From Halococcus agarilyticus (GTDB lineage Archaea; Halobacteriota; Halobacteria; Halobacteriales; Halococcaceae), in NCBI RefSeq assembly GCF_000334895.1, contig NZ_BAFM01000007.1:101170-165169 (forward strand): a stretch of 64,000 bases of DNA. The letters run 5' to 3'. A program made the position numbers and the translations under genes. This document shows positions 18,805 to 27,131 of this stretch, piece after piece (the stretch's first letter is position 1; every line of letters begins with the position of its first letter). Below the pieces are notes generated by a model. That model was not told the DNA's origin, searched no databases, and saw only the letters and a program-made list of their open reading frames with translations.

Positions 18805-19929
18805 TCACGTCGCTTCCGAGCCCTCTCGCTCTACCGTTTCGTTCGGCCCGACGGTCGTCCACAGCTCGTCATCGACGTAAACCCGCAACCTCGCGCTTCC
18901 GTCGTTGTCGATGGAGACCACGTCGCCGGTCGTTCGGTACGTGTCGACACCACCGTCGCCGACGTATCCGTATATCTTCCGCCAACTGATCGGGGAGTTG
19001 CGGTCGGGCCGATCGGCTTCGGCCGGAACGTCGGCCTCGTCGCCGAGCGTTATCCGCTCGGTCGCGCCGAGGAAGTACGTGGCGTCGCCGTCGCCGACCG
19101 CTTCCACCCGGATCACCTTCTGCGACGCGTTGGGTGGCGGCAGGTCCGGCGGTCCCAGCGGCCCGTAGCGTCCGGCGTTCTCACCGGGCTCGACGGTGTC
19201 GTACAGCTCCCCGTTGAGATAGACCTCCAGCGTCGCGTTGCCGTCGTTGACGATGACGCCGAGACCGACGTCGGTCACGTAGTCGTCCACCCCGCCCTCA
19301 CCCACGTAGCCCTGGATGTAGGTGGTGGTCTGGCTGATGACCCTGTCCGCGTGGTCGGCTTCGTCCGGCCGATCGGCTTCCTCACCGAGATCGATACTGC
19401 CGGGGACGTACACGCGATAGTACGACGCCCCGCCATCGACTGCCCGCACGACGACGTGATTTTCGTCCTCCTGCAACCCCTCCGGCCGCGACGGTATCGG
19501 CGAGTCGGAGTCGGCTGCCGTGGTCGTCGCAGTCGGTGTGGCGGTCGCGGTCGGTGTGGCGGTCGCGGTCGGTGTGGCGGTTGCCGTCGGGGTCGGGGTT
19601 CCGGTCTCGGTCGGTGTTGGGGTTGGTGTCCTCGTCTCGGTGGGTGTTCGTGTCGCGCTCACCGTCTCGGTCGGTGTTGTCGTCGCCGTCGTGGTGCTGG
19701 ACGGTGTCCCCGTCGCGGTGGTCGACCGCTCCGTCGTGGCCGCACTCGTCGATGTCGCTGTGGTCGTGGCGGTGCGAGCATCCGCAGTCGTGGTCACCGC
19801 GTCCGTTGCCGTCTCTTCGCCTGGGGCACTCGTGTTCGTCGCGTCCCCGCCGAGATCGGCGAGGGAAGCACAGCCAGCCGAAGCGACTGCGAACACGAGC
19901 AAAACACTGACCACCGAACGCTTCATCAT
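18805..19929 (-). CDS. Lipoprotein with Thr/Pro-rich stalk and two repeated beta modules
   Basis: This 374-residue secreted protein begins with a basic start and hydrophobic segment (KRSVVSVLLVFAVASAGC), ending in a lipobox whose Cys would be lipid-anchored. Next comes a stalk of about 110 residues rich in Thr, Ala and Pro, including the repeated TPTATA motif, which is likely O-glycosylated. The C-terminal half holds two homologous modules of about 95 residues. Each contains GYVGEGGVDDY- or GYVGDGGVDTY-type cores, then 'a-t-L-x-V-Y-l-N/D-g/D-E-L-x-x-T-V'. The same core pattern (G-x-V-G-x-G-G-x-D-x-Y ... NGE) occurs in the two beta-helix proteins at 44-50 kb. It probably sits on the cell surface; the function is unknown. 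Confidence 0.8.
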   Translation of the reverse strand: MMKRSVVSVLLVFAVASAGCASLADLGGDATNTSAPGEETATDAVTTTADARTATTTATSTSAATTERSTTATGTPSSTTTATTTPTETVSATRTPTETRTPTPTPTETGTPTPTATATPTATATPTATATPTATTTAADSDSPIPSRPEGLQEDENHVVVRAVDGGASYYRVYVPGSIDLGEEADRPDEADHADRVISQTTTYIQGYVGEGGVDDYVTDVGLGVIVNDGNATLEVYLNGELYDTVEPGENAGRYGPLGPPDLPPPNASQKVIRVEAVGDGDATYFLGATERITLGDEADVPAEADRPDRNSPISWRKIYGYVGDGGVDTYRTTGDVVSIDNDGSARLRVYVDDELWTTVGPNETVEREGSEAT

Positions 19930-20112
19930 GTGATTGCTTCCACCAGATCCAAGCCACGTAACTGTCTTGTGGTGTTGCGGGGCCGTCTCCGGCGTCCGGA
20001 GCGCGTTGCCGGACGACGTTTCGACGATCGCGAACGCCGATCGGGAAGCAACGCACACGCCACCGACGGTCGGGGCCAGCACCCGGTCCAGACCGGAGGG
20101 GAACTGCCGAGC

Positions 20113-20913
20113 TCAGAGCCGCCGGAGAAACGCCCGGAGCTCCGCCCGGGCGGCGTCGTGCTCGTCGTGGAACACGTAGTGGCCGGCGTCCGGAACGTGA
20201 ACGAGCCGGCCGTCCGCGAGCGAGTCGGCGGCCGCGAGGTCACTGACTCGGCGCTCGGTGCCGGCGTCGGACCGCAGCACGAGCGTCGGGCACGTGATGT
20301 CGTCGAACACCTCCCGCAGCGGCTCCGGGTAGCCCTCGCGTCCGATCTCGGCGATGTTCGGACTGCACTCGGTGGCCGCGGCGGCGAGCCGTCGCGCCCA
20401 GTCGGGATCGAACTCGTCGTACTCGGTTTCGATCAACTCCTCGATCGAGCGGTTCTCGATGTCGCGAAGTTGGTCGTGAACGATCGCCGCCCGTTCGTCC
20501 GGGTTCGTCTCCGTTTCGGTGTCGTGCATCCCGGCGGGGTCTTCGAGCACCAGGCCACGCGGGAGGCCTGGATGCTCCGCGGCGGTCCACGCGACGGTTG
20601 CCGCACCCATCGAGTGTCCCAGCAAAATCGGATCGACGAGGTCGAGCGCCCCGACGAGACCGACGAGATCGGCGACGCGATTTCGGATATCGTAGCCGGT
20701 CTCGGGGGCTGCGGACCGGCCGTGACCGCGGGCGTCGTAGGTCACCACGTCGTACTCGGCGGCGAGATCCTCTGCGAGCGGCAGCCAGCACCGCCCGTTG
20801 CCGTAGAAGCCGTGGGCCATGACCAGCGGTGGGCCGTCGCCGGTGCGGTAGTACCGCAGGTCGATTCCGTTCGAACGAACGGCGTCCGTCGTCCATCCCG
20901 CAGGGAGATCCAT
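20113..20913 (-). CDS. Alpha/beta-fold hydrolase
   Basis: This 266-residue serine hydrolase has the oxyanion HG motif (MAHGFYGNG, about 32-40), nucleophile elbow LLGHSMGAA with Ser101, and catalytic His245 in DAGHYVF. The catalytic Asp is probably in LRSDAGTE near 215. It is similar to esterase/haloperoxidase-type members of the superfamily. ATG 20913 is preferred: a CGCTTTTCG element sits about 25 bases upstream. An open frame continues upstream without homology. It diverges from the ParB-like gene. The substrate is unknown; no signal peptide, so cytoplasmic. Confidence 0.85.
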   Translation of the reverse strand: MDLPAGWTTDAVRSNGIDLRYYRTGDGPPLVMAHGFYGNGRCWLPLAEDLAAEYDVVTYDARGHGRSAAPETGYDIRNRVADLVGLVGALDLVDPILLGHSMGAATVAWTAAEHPGLPRGLVLEDPAGMHDTETETNPDERAAIVHDQLRDIENRSIEELIETEYDEFDPDWARRLAAAATECSPNIAEIGREGYPEPLREVFDDITCPTLVLRSDAGTERRVSDLAAADSLADGRLVHVPDAGHYVFHDEHDAARAELRAFLRRL

Positions 20914-21016
20914 GCGATCACTTCTCGAAAGGGACGAAAAGCGTACCGGACGACGGTGTCCGTCGAGCCTCGATTCGCCACGTCGGTGATCCGCGGGGCC
21001 GACCGACCGATCTCGG

Positions 21017-21820
21017 TTGACCACCGTTCCGGTTCGAAGCCAGGCAGCAGTACCCACCTTCACCGACGAGCAGCCCAAACCTCAGCCCGTCGAAATCTAC
21101 TTGCCGTCGCCCCGACCTCTCGGAAGGGTGTGGCTCGACGAGTTCCGCTATCGAACGGCGTGGAACGCAGAGGCCAACGAACGCCGCTACGACGCGCCGG
21201 CCGACCCGTGGGCGCTCGTCCACGTGGATCCGAGCGAGGTGGAACGGCTCAACGTCGTCTCGCTGCTGTGGGGGCTCGGCCGCGTGCGCGACGGCGACTG
21301 GGATCGGCCGGCGAACTGCCGGCGGATCGACGACACCCCAATCCACGAGGGACTGACTCAGCGATTCGGCGACGAACGTGACTGGGAGGAGACGGCCTAC
21401 TACGAACACGCCGTCGGGCGGATCGAGGACAATGGCGATCACAAGGGCGTCGAGAGCGAAGCAGAGCTCGTTGAGGAGTACCTTCCGGCCCTCGACGAGC
21501 TGTACGCGGATCTGTGTGACGAGGGCTACCGACCGAACCGTGGGGTGGTGTACGACGGTCCCGAGGATGCGGACTACATCCACGATCTGGAGCCGATGGT
21601 CCTCGTCGGCCGCGATGGCGAGATCATCTGGACCGAGGGGTTCCACCGGCTCGTGCTCGCCGACCTCGCGGGGATTCCCACGATCCCGGTGTACGTCCTC
21701 CGGCGGCACGACGCCTGGCAACGGGTCCGCGACGCGCTCGCCCGGACGACACCCGACGAACGGCCGTCGGAGCTGGCCACACACGCGGATCACCCGGACG
21801 TTAGCGAGCTCGTCCCGTAA
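21017..21820 (+). CDS. ParB/sulfiredoxin-like domain protein
   Basis: The product is up to 267 residues. The C-terminal third has LEPMVLVGRDGEIIWTEGFH followed by RLVLADLAGIPTIPVYVLRR. This matches the ParB N-terminal/sulfiredoxin nuclease-like fold, in which 'G-x-i-x-x-G-x-H-R' binds nucleotide (here EGFHRL). The N-terminal two thirds (VWLDEFRYRTAWNAEA...) are conserved-looking but unassigned. Orphan ParB-like proteins of this type occur in haloarchaeal chromosomes and viruses. The start is uncertain: the frame opens with TTG 21017 and no clear promoter spacing was found; GTG 21129 is an alternative. Possible roles are nucleotide hydrolysis or DNA modification, not chromosome partitioning, as no ParA is adjacent. 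Confidence 0.65.
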   Translation: MTTVPVRSQAAVPTFTDEQPKPQPVEIYLPSPRPLGRVWLDEFRYRTAWNAEANERRYDAPADPWALVHVDPSEVERLNVVSLLWGLGRVRDGDWDRPANCRRIDDTPIHEGLTQRFGDERDWEETAYYEHAVGRIEDNGDHKGVESEAELVEEYLPALDELYADLCDEGYRPNRGVVYDGPEDADYIHDLEPMVLVGRDGEIIWTEGFHRLVLADLAGIPTIPVYVLRRHDAWQRVRDALARTTPDERPSELATHADHPDVSELVP

Positions 21821-22015
21821 CCCGATGTAGCCCTCCACAGCCGTGACTCGGTCGACGGGAGCCGGCTCGACGGGTGAGCTACGTGGCGCGGTCGCGCTGG
21901 GTTCCTTTAAGTGCTTCCCGCGACAAGGTGTAGATACGAGCGAGGTGCGTCGGTTCGTGACGGTTTTCTACACCAACCCATCATTCAACTGTCGGCGGCT
22001 GCTACGCCGTCGCCA

Positions 22016-22762
22016 ATGACCGACGACGATGCTTCGGAACCCGTCCTGTCGACGGCGGCGGACGGTGGATCGGCTGCGGCACAGACGGCCGTGCGGCTGA
22101 GCCGGCGGCCGGGCGACAGTTCGGTCGCGCGGGCCGACCTCCAGCGCGACGAAACCGTGCGCCGGTGGGGCCTGGTCACGCCGAGCGCGACCCGGATCGG
22201 CCGGGCCGACAGTCCCGAGAACGACCTCTCGGAGAACGTTCGTCGACTCCACGACGAGCGCCACCCGGCGATGGAGGGGTACAGCGCGCGTGCGCACCGC
22301 CTCGAAAAGCTCCGGCTGACCCACGCGCTGTGTGGCGACCTCGCGCTCACGCCGTGGCAGCGCGACCGCGCCATCGGGATCATGGTCGACCTCGATCTCA
22401 CCGCGTTCGGAAGCCAGCGCGCCATCCCGAAGGTCGCGCTCGTCGTGATCCGCCACGTGGTCGATCGCGAGCGCGAGCGCCACCTCGGCCTCCACGACGA
22501 CGAGTGGATCGCCGAACAATCACCCGAGCGGCTCGCCGATCTCTACGACCAGTTCCGCTCGATCACCGACGAGGACCGCTTCGACGCACTCTGTGAGCAA
22601 CACGGCCTCGACGTGACGAACCTCAACCGGCTGCGCCGAACCCTGACCGAGCAACTCGACGACCAGGACCTCCACGATGCGGTGTACGGCCGCAACCCCT
22701 ACCGCGACCCGAGCCTCCCGAGCCTCGGCTCCCGCGCCGTAACGGCCGGCTCCGGGGGGTAG
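22016..22762 (+). CDS. Haloarchaeal 'RNA polymerase subunit epsilon' family protein
   Basis: This 248-residue protein is highly charged, with conserved blocks RRWGLVTPSATRIGRADSP (about 50-68), NVRRLHDERHPAMEGYS, LTPWQRDRAIGIMVDLDLTA and FGSQRAIPKVALVVIRHVVD, and C-terminal DAVYGRNPYRDPSLPS. These match what I know as the haloarchaeal family annotated DNA-directed RNA polymerase subunit epsilon. The polymerase link is historical (a small subunit reported from halobacterial enzyme preparations); the helical composition also suggests a cyclin/TFB-like helical repeat, which is inference. ATG 22016 is the first sensible start; a CCTTTAAGTG TATA-like element lies about 105 bases upstream. It stands alone, far from the main rpo cluster. 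Confidence 0.75.
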   Translation: MTDDDASEPVLSTAADGGSAAAQTAVRLSRRPGDSSVARADLQRDETVRRWGLVTPSATRIGRADSPENDLSENVRRLHDERHPAMEGYSARAHRLEKLRLTHALCGDLALTPWQRDRAIGIMVDLDLTAFGSQRAIPKVALVVIRHVVDRERERHLGLHDDEWIAEQSPERLADLYDQFRSITDEDRFDALCEQHGLDVTNLNRLRRTLTEQLDDQDLHDAVYGRNPYRDPSLPSLGSRAVTAGSGG

Positions 22763-22892
22763 CGTTCGCGTCGGCACGCCCATCGAACCGATTCCGGGCC
22801 GCGTGCTCGACTCCGCCCCCGATCCTGTTCTTCGAACGACGTTCCGACTCCCGACCGACAGCGTAATTGCCACTCAGTGGAATCACCGAGTA

Positions 22893-24167
22893 ATGGACCG
22901 ACGAAGATTCCTCCAACGAGCGGGTGCTGGCGTGGCCGGACTGACGGTGCTCGCCGGCTGTACCGGTGGTAACGACGACGGCGCGAGCAATGCTTCCGGC
23001 TCGCAGACCACGGACGAGAGTGCGGGATCGAATGGAGCGACCGACACGACCGGGACGGACGGGACGACCGGCACGAGCGGGATGAATGCGACGCACGAGA
23101 CGACTGGCACGAGCGGGATGAATGCGACGCACGAGACGACTGGCACGAGCGAGGCCAACGGCACGAACGGAACCGGGACGACGACCGGCAGCGCCTCGTC
23201 GAGCGACACGCTGACCGTCGCGACGTACTCCTCCTTTACTGGTGAGGACACCGCGGGCAACTGGCTCAAGTCCGCCTTCGAGGACGAGTATTCCGGCACG
23301 ACCGTGGAGTTCGTCACCCCCGAAAACGGTGTCAATCAGTACATCCAGCGGGCGAAGCAGGGTGCGCCGATCGACGCCGACGTGTACGTCGGGCTGAACA
23401 CGAGCGATCTCGTTCGCGTCAGTCGCGAACTCGACGAATCGCTGTTCCCGACGATCGCGGACAGCCTCGACCGCGCCGACACGGTGAAGGACGAACTGAA
23501 CGTCGACCCCGACGGGCGCGCGATCCCGTACGATACGGGCTACATCAGCCTCGTCTACAACGAGGACGAGGTCGAGGAGCCCCAGACCTTCGAGTCGCTC
23601 CTCGAATCGCGCTACGAGGGCGATCTCATCACCCAGAACGCCCAGCAGTCCGATCCCGGGCGGGCCTTTCTGCTCTGGTCGATCATCACTCAGGGCGAGG
23701 ACGGCTACCTCGACTACTGGGAGAAACTCCTCGACAACGGCGTCAAGGTGCTCTCTGACTGGGAGCCGGCCTACCAGGCGTATATGGACGGCGAGGCCCC
23801 GATGGTGGTCTCGTACTCCACGGATCAGGTGTTCTATCACGGGCCGGACGTGAACATGGCGAAACACCAGATCGGGTTCCTCAACGACCAGGGGTACGCG
23901 AACCCCGAGACGATGGCGCTGTTCGCCGACAGCGAGAATTCGGCCCTCGGCCGGCAGTTCATGAACTTCGTGCTGACCGAACGTGCCCAGTCGAAGATCG
24001 CGGTCAAGAACGTCCAGTTCCCGGCCGTCGAGGGCGTCACGCCCGGTGAGTCGTTCGCGAAGTACGCGAAGGAGCCACCCGAACCGGTGACCTTCTCGTA
24101 CGACGAACTCGCGGGCTCGGTCGGGACGTGGGTCGAGGAGTGGGCGAGGCTGGTCGCGGGCGCGTGA
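22893..24167 (+). CDS. ABC importer substrate-binding lipoprotein, thiamine-type
   Basis: This 424-residue solute-binding protein has a twin-arginine signal (RRRFLQRAGAGVAG) and a lipobox (LTVLAGC, Cys at about 25), so it should be Tat-exported and lipid-anchored. A Thr/Gly/Asn/Ser-rich linker of about 75 residues contains two exact copies of the 12-residue unit GTSGMNATHETT. The binding domain starts DTLTVATYSSFT and includes RAIPYDTGYISLVYNED and LITQNAQQSDPGRAFLLWSI, typical of the thiamine/Fe3+ family (TbpA/ThiB-like). A TATA-like GTAATTGCC centred 27 bases upstream suggests a leaderless mRNA. The permease and ATPase follow with 4-base overlaps. Thiamine is the likeliest ligand, but iron or another small cation is possible. 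Confidence 0.88.
   Translation: MDRRRFLQRAGAGVAGLTVLAGCTGGNDDGASNASGSQTTDESAGSNGATDTTGTDGTTGTSGMNATHETTGTSGMNATHETTGTSEANGTNGTGTTTGSASSSDTLTVATYSSFTGEDTAGNWLKSAFEDEYSGTTVEFVTPENGVNQYIQRAKQGAPIDADVYVGLNTSDLVRVSRELDESLFPTIADSLDRADTVKDELNVDPDGRAIPYDTGYISLVYNEDEVEEPQTFESLLESRYEGDLITQNAQQSDPGRAFLLWSIITQGEDGYLDYWEKLLDNGVKVLSDWEPAYQAYMDGEAPMVVSYSTDQVFYHGPDVNMAKHQIGFLNDQGYANPETMALFADSENSALGRQFMNFVLTERAQSKIAVKNVQFPAVEGVTPGESFAKYAKEPPEPVTFSYDELAGSVGTWVEEWARLVAGA
23070..23141 (+). repeat. Two perfect 36-bp tandem repeats in the linker of the binding protein
   Basis: Units 23070-23105 and 23106-23141 are identical, and a third, diverging partial copy begins at 23142. They encode the 12-residue linker unit. 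Exact DNA identity implies a recent duplication and likely length variation among strains. Confidence 0.8.
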
Positions 24168-25960
24168 CGACGCCGCGGCGGTGGGCGGGTCGGCTCGCGC
24201 TGCCCCTCGGCTTCGCGCTGACGCTCGCCGTACTGGTCGCGATCTTCTACTATCCAGTCGGCAGCGTCCTCGTCGAGGCCGTGATGCGCAGCGGTCGGCT
24301 GACGGTCGCCCCGCTGCTCGACGTGCTCGCCGACCCGTTCTATACGGGGGTCGCCCACCACCTGTTCGCCGATCCGACGAGCGTGCCGGCCGGCGTGCTC
24401 GCGTGGATTCGGGCCGGGTTTCCGTCCGTGACGTTCGGACTCTTCGGGTTCACGGCCTACCAGGCGCTGCTCTCGACGACCGCGAGCGTCGTCGTCGGGC
24501 TGCCGGGGGCCTATCTGCTCGCGCGCTACGAGTTCCGTGGCCGGCGCGCGCTCCGCTCGCTCACCATCCTGCCGTTCGTGCTGCCGTCGATCATGGTCGC
24601 GGTCGGCTTTCTGGCGATGTTCGGCCAAACGGGGGTGCTCAACGACGTTCTCGGGGCGCTCGGGCTCGGCGAGGTGAACCTGCTGTTCACGCTCGAAATC
24701 ATCGTGCTCGCGCACGCCTTCTACAACGCGCCGCTCGTGACCCGGCTCGTGACCGCCGCGTGGGAGACCGTCGATGCCCGCCGGGTCGAGACCGCACGGG
24801 CGCTCGGCGCGTCGCCCCTTCGGGCGTTTCAGGACGTCGTCGCGCCACAGCTCCTGCCCGCCCTCCTGACCGCGGCGCTGCTCACGTTCGTCTTTACTTT
24901 TCTGTCCTTTCCGATCGTGCTCGCGCTCGGCGGGCTCCGGCTCGCCACCGTCGAGGTCTGGCTCTACGCTCGGGTTCAGGACCTCGCGCTCGCCGAGGCC
25001 GCCACCCTCGGCACGATCGAGACCGCACTCTCGCTCGGGCTGACCTACCTCTACCTCCGCTACGAGGCGCGCCAGACGAGCGCGCGCGGCGGCGGAGCCG
25101 CCCGTCCACGACAGGCGTTCGTCCAAGGCTGGCGGACGCTCCGCGATCCCGTTCGGGTAGGGCTCGGACTCTATGGACTCGCCGTTCTGATCCTCTTCGT
25201 CGGCCCGCTGGCGAGCCTGGTGCTCGAAAGCGTGACCGGCCCCAACGGGGAGTTCACGACGGCGTACTACGAGTTCCTCGTCCGCCAGCAGGCCGCGACG
25301 ACGGCCGGGACCGTCAAACCACTCCCCGCGATCACGAACTCGCTCGCCTTTGGGCTCGGCACGCTCGTCCTCGCGGTGCCGATGGGGATCGTGGTCTCGG
25401 TGGTGGCGGTGCGGGGCGGGGCCGGCTCGCGGCTCGCCGAAACGATCATGACCGCCCCGCTCGCGGTCAGCGGCGTCGTCGTCGGGCTCGGGCTGCTCCA
25501 GACCCTGGTCTTCGGCACCGAGATACTCGGCCGCCGGATCGTCGTGAGCGGTGCGGTCGCGGTCGTGATCGCCCACGCCGTCGCGGCCTACCCGTTCGTG
25601 ACTCGTAACGTCACACCCGCACTCGGCGGCCTCGACACCCAACTCCTCGACGCCGCCCGGTCGCTCGGCGCGACCCGATTTCGAGTGCTGCTCGACATCG
25701 AGTTGCCCCTCGTCGCGGCGGCCGTGCTTGCCGGCAGCGCGTTCGCGTTCGCCATTTCGATCGGCGAGTTCGATACCACAGTGTTACTCGCGGAGGGCGT
25801 CAGTAGTTATACCATGCCGGTCGCACTCGAACGCTACATCGGCAACCGATCGCTCGGGCCGAGTCTCGGGCCGGCGACAGCGATGGCCACAGTGTTATTG
25901 GCCGTGACGGCCGCGAGCTTCCTCGTGATCGAACGCCTCGGCGGGCGGTGGGAGTCGTGA
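24164..25960 (+). CDS. ABC importer permease, double binding-protein-dependent domain (ThiP/FbpB type)
   Basis: The product is 598 residues with about 12 membrane spans made of two homologous permease halves. Each half carries an EAA-type loop that contacts the ATPase: TARALGASPLRAFQDVVAPQ near residue 220, and DAARSLGATRFRVLLDIELP near 510. A fused double permease is typical of thiamine (ThiP) and ferric iron (FbpB) importers. The GTG at 24164 overlaps the TGA of the binding-protein gene (GTGA); an upstream in-frame start exists but would overlap much more. It forms the channel of the importer with the flanking genes. Confidence 0.9.
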   Translation: MTTPRRWAGRLALPLGFALTLAVLVAIFYYPVGSVLVEAVMRSGRLTVAPLLDVLADPFYTGVAHHLFADPTSVPAGVLAWIRAGFPSVTFGLFGFTAYQALLSTTASVVVGLPGAYLLARYEFRGRRALRSLTILPFVLPSIMVAVGFLAMFGQTGVLNDVLGALGLGEVNLLFTLEIIVLAHAFYNAPLVTRLVTAAWETVDARRVETARALGASPLRAFQDVVAPQLLPALLTAALLTFVFTFLSFPIVLALGGLRLATVEVWLYARVQDLALAEAATLGTIETALSLGLTYLYLRYEARQTSARGGGAARPRQAFVQGWRTLRDPVRVGLGLYGLAVLILFVGPLASLVLESVTGPNGEFTTAYYEFLVRQQAATTAGTVKPLPAITNSLAFGLGTLVLAVPMGIVVSVVAVRGGAGSRLAETIMTAPLAVSGVVVGLGLLQTLVFGTEILGRRIVVSGAVAVVIAHAVAAYPFVTRNVTPALGGLDTQLLDAARSLGATRFRVLLDIELPLVAAAVLAGSAFAFAISIGEFDTTVLLAEGVSSYTMPVALERYIGNRSLGPSLGPATAMATVLLAVTAASFLVIERLGGRWES

Positions 25961-27066
25961 CTCGATCCGAATCCGATGTCGAGGCGACCGACGACAGGGC
26001 GGACCCAGGCGTCGCGCTCGATGGCGTCAGCGTGACTTTCGGCGGCGTGACCGCGCTCCGAGACGCCTCGATCGCGGTCGGAGACGGCGAGTTCTTCACC
26101 CTCGTCGGGCCGTCGGGCTGCGGGAAAACCACGACCCTCCGTACCATTGCGGGGTTCGAGACACCCGCCTCGGGGAGCGTCCAAATCGGCGGCCAGCGAG
26201 TCGACGACGTTCCTCCCGAGGAGCGCGACGTCGGGATCGTCTTCCAGAACTACGCGCTCTTTCCCCACATGAGCGTGCGTGAGAACGTCGCGTACGGGCT
26301 CCGCTTTCGCGACCCGCCAGGCGACGCCACCACTGATGAACGGGTCGATGAACTCCTCTCGCTGGTCGACATGGCGGGGATGGGCGATCGCGACCCGGAA
26401 GCACTCTCTGGAGGACAGGCCCAGCGGATCGCGCTCGCGCGGGCGATCGCCCCCGGTCCCGAACTCCTCCTGCTCGACGAACCGCTCTCGGCGCTCGACG
26501 CACGCCTCCGCGAGCGCCTCCGGGTGACCGTCCGCGACATTCAGCAGGATCTCGGGATCACGACGGTGTACGTCACTCACGACCAGGCCGAGGCGCTCGC
26601 GATCAGCGATCGGGTCGCGGTCGTCAACGACGGCCGGATCGAGCAGGTCGACACGCCCGAACGGCTGTATCGTGAGCCCGCCTCGCGGTTCGTCGCGGAG
26701 TTCGTCGGCGACAACAACCTCTTCGACGGCGAGGTGTCCGCGACCCAACCGCCGCGCGCTCGCGTGGACGATCACGAGGTGCGACTCCCCAAAACTGCGG
26801 ATGTGATGACTGGAGAATCGGTGACGCTCTGTGTTCGTCCCGAGGCGATCCGTCTCAGCGGAGGAGAGCGAAGCGAGTCCTCCGGAAGCGAGACGACGCT
26901 GACCGCGACCGTCGAGAACGGCGAGTTCCTCGGCGACGCCTACCGGCTCCACTGCACGTGGAACGATCGTCCACTACTCGTGAAAACCGACGCCAGGCGG
27001 CCGCCGGACGAAACGATCGAGTTGGGGTTCGACGCAGCCGACGTTCACCTGCTGTCCGGCGAGTGA
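25957..27066 (+). CDS. ABC importer ATPase, thiamine/iron type
   Basis: The product is 369 residues. Walker A is GPSGCGKTT (about 52-60). The Q-loop is VFQNYALFPHMSV, the signature is LSGGQAQRIALARAIA, Walker B is LLLLDEPLSALD, and the switch His is in VTHDQAEAL. The C-terminal 110 residues form a TOBE-like regulatory domain (VTLCVRPEAIRLSGG). Start GTG 25957 overlaps the permease stop by 4 bases. It powers the importer encoded by the two genes before it. Confidence 0.92.
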   Translation: MTRSESDVEATDDRADPGVALDGVSVTFGGVTALRDASIAVGDGEFFTLVGPSGCGKTTTLRTIAGFETPASGSVQIGGQRVDDVPPEERDVGIVFQNYALFPHMSVRENVAYGLRFRDPPGDATTDERVDELLSLVDMAGMGDRDPEALSGGQAQRIALARAIAPGPELLLLDEPLSALDARLRERLRVTVRDIQQDLGITTVYVTHDQAEALAISDRVAVVNDGRIEQVDTPERLYREPASRFVAEFVGDNNLFDGEVSATQPPRARVDDHEVRLPKTADVMTGESVTLCVRPEAIRLSGGERSESSGSETTLTATVENGEFLGDAYRLHCTWNDRPLLVKTDARRPPDETIELGFDAADVHLLSGE

Positions 27067-27131
27067 GGATCCGATGCTCTGGTTGCTCTCGCGGCACGTT
27101 TCGTCGCGCCGTCGAAGTCACGGTGGAAGCG

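Noticed and set aside
18712..21381. An 889-codon open frame on the plus strand
   Set aside because: It is the shadow of the lipoprotein and the alpha/beta hydrolase on the minus strand; composition is arginine-rich with no domain, whereas the minus-strand frames have clear signals and motifs.
23837..25642. A 601-codon minus-strand frame
   Set aside because: It is antisense to the permease gene and is made of Glu/Arg/His low-complexity sequence.
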